A stretch of 64,000 nucleotides of DNA, from the NCBI RefSeq assembly GCF_000350225.1, contig NW_005179256.1:1-64000 (forward strand), given 5' to 3'. The first letter of the stretch is position 1. Every line of letters begins with the position of its first letter. Under the pieces are notes generated by a model. The model was not told the origin of the DNA and did no database searches. It saw nothing but the letters and a program-made list of their open reading frames with translations. Shown here one piece after another: positions 63,184 to 64,000 of this stretch. The DNA is from Chondrus crispus. Its lineage: Eukaryota; Rhodophyta; Florideophyceae; Gigartinales; Gigartinaceae. Both the position numbers and the translations under genes were made by a program.

Positions 63184-64000
63184 TGTAGCCCTCCTTCTTT
63201 GTCCCAAAAATTCTTGAAGGGCGACGCCCTGGAAGCGTACAAAACCCAATTCGATCTCGCCGGAGACGGACTAGGCGGTTTCGCCACTTGGCCGGAGGCA
63301 GTACAATTTCTATTACGCACTTACGACAAGGACGCTTATATCGAGGATGCCTTAACGGCTTTGGAAGACTGTCGTCAAGGACATCAAGAAGATGAGGAGG
63401 TCTACGGTAGAAGACTGAAGAAGGTCACTCGTGCCATATCTGGGGTACTCTCCCAGAAAGATCTCATCACGAAATTCCTCCGCGGCCTAAGTCCAGATAT
63501 AAAGCCGTTACTCAGGCACACGCGAAGAGATTACAGCGGCCCTATGGCATTTCAAGACTGCGTCGATCAGGCAAACGCCCAAGGCTCGGCACATCGTGAT
63601 CTCCTAGACTACCGAGTCGGCGGGTTGAACGGCCGCAAGACGTCCCAGGGACGCGTGCTAGCTGTCCGGGAGCATCGAGACGATAACGGCAGCATATTCC
63701 GTGAGGCATCGGAAAGGCTTCCCTGCAGCGATACAGTCAATGCTATCGGCACGAACGCCCTTTTGAACACCAGTATGTCGTCTTCAGAGATCATGGAGAC
63801 TTTAAATCCAGACTCTGTCGTTCACTGGAAGCTTGGCAGCGGTCTTAACAGAGGCAATGCCACTAATAGCTCTTCCGAAGCCACCTACAAGTCTGCTCTA
63901 GATGAAGTTCACGACAACGAAGTCCACGTCGTGCGACACTCGGATCACCGTGGCACTCAGGAAATCCCCTCATATTTGTGCCGCGGCGGCAACCGTATGA
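63184..64000 (+). pseudogene. gag: Gag capsid of another Ty3/gypsy element, 5'-truncated, open to window end
   Basis: The frame starting at 63184 is open for all 272 codons with no stop. KFLKGDALEAYKTQFDLAG, FATWPEAVQFLLRTYDKD, EVYGRRLKKVTRAIS, TKFLRGLSPDIKPLL and FQDCVDQANAQGSAH align with family-1 capsid (FLSGIALRQY, SVWPEAVQWLLRSF, FIEGLDSNTKPMV, NYAKAHGSAS). It begins mid-domain because the LTR fragment ends at 63183. The C-terminal part is hydrophilic and not recognised; YLCRGGNRM at the edge may precede a zinc knuckle. Similar to but distinct from family 1, so a further family. Confidence 0.82.

Overview
The window is eukaryotic: it holds no bacterial-type operons, and almost everything recognisable is transposable-element DNA. 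There are several Ty3/gypsy LTR retrotransposons with integrase-linked chromodomains, a hAT transposase remnant, a KDZ-like transposase-type ORF and a PIF1-type helicase. The mix suggests a repeat-rich, moderately GC-rich protist or algal genome (a red alga is plausible), but nothing here fixes the species.

The left cluster (1-36440) is a four-level nest. F is a Ty3/gypsy RT fragment (minus, 35679-36440). It is interrupted by A (family 1, minus, window edge to 35678). A is interrupted in pol by B (family 3, minus, 7220-31241, target duplication GCCAC). B is interrupted in gag by D (family 1, plus, 14293-29357, target duplication TGCCG). D has a complete 1,527-codon pol frame, LTRs of about 1.04 kb, and a gene-sized antisense ORF between pol and the 3' LTR. 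B is a deletion derivative that has lost the capsid core, zinc knuckle, protease, RT, RNase H and integrase. It keeps LTRs, primer site, chromodomain remnant and a 5.4 kb 3' region.

The middle (36441-45548) is less GC-rich. It carries a KDZ-like ORF (36474-37931), a PIF1-like helicase broken by one in-frame stop (39112-40761), a noncoding stretch with a diverged tandem repeat of about 0.4 kb, an uncharacterised small gene candidate (43228-44072) and a frameshifted hAT transposase (44089-45543).

The right cluster (45549-63183) is a second nest. E4 (family 4, minus) is inserted in the hAT gene and carries its own long antisense ORF (46230-48016 plus 59005-59801). That ORF is split by C (family 3, plus, 48017-59004, target duplication GACAC). 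C is the youngest and most complete family-3 copy: its two 685-bp LTRs differ at about five positions by eye, pol has one nonsense codon, and gag has one 17-bp duplication. E4's 5' end is lost; its pol runs straight into a family-1 LTR fragment (62675-63183). To the right of that, an open gag frame runs off the window (63184-64000).

The most interesting signals are: (i) an antisense accessory protein in two different element families that appears homologous between them; (ii) arrays of about 20-25 GC-rich hairpins in the 3' regions of both family-3 copies, bracketed by two copies of the polypurine tract, with a shared AT-rich E2F-like motif inside; (iii) LTRs built from a series of hairpins whose stems are kept while their sequence changes. 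All comparisons were made by eye within the window; no database search was possible.
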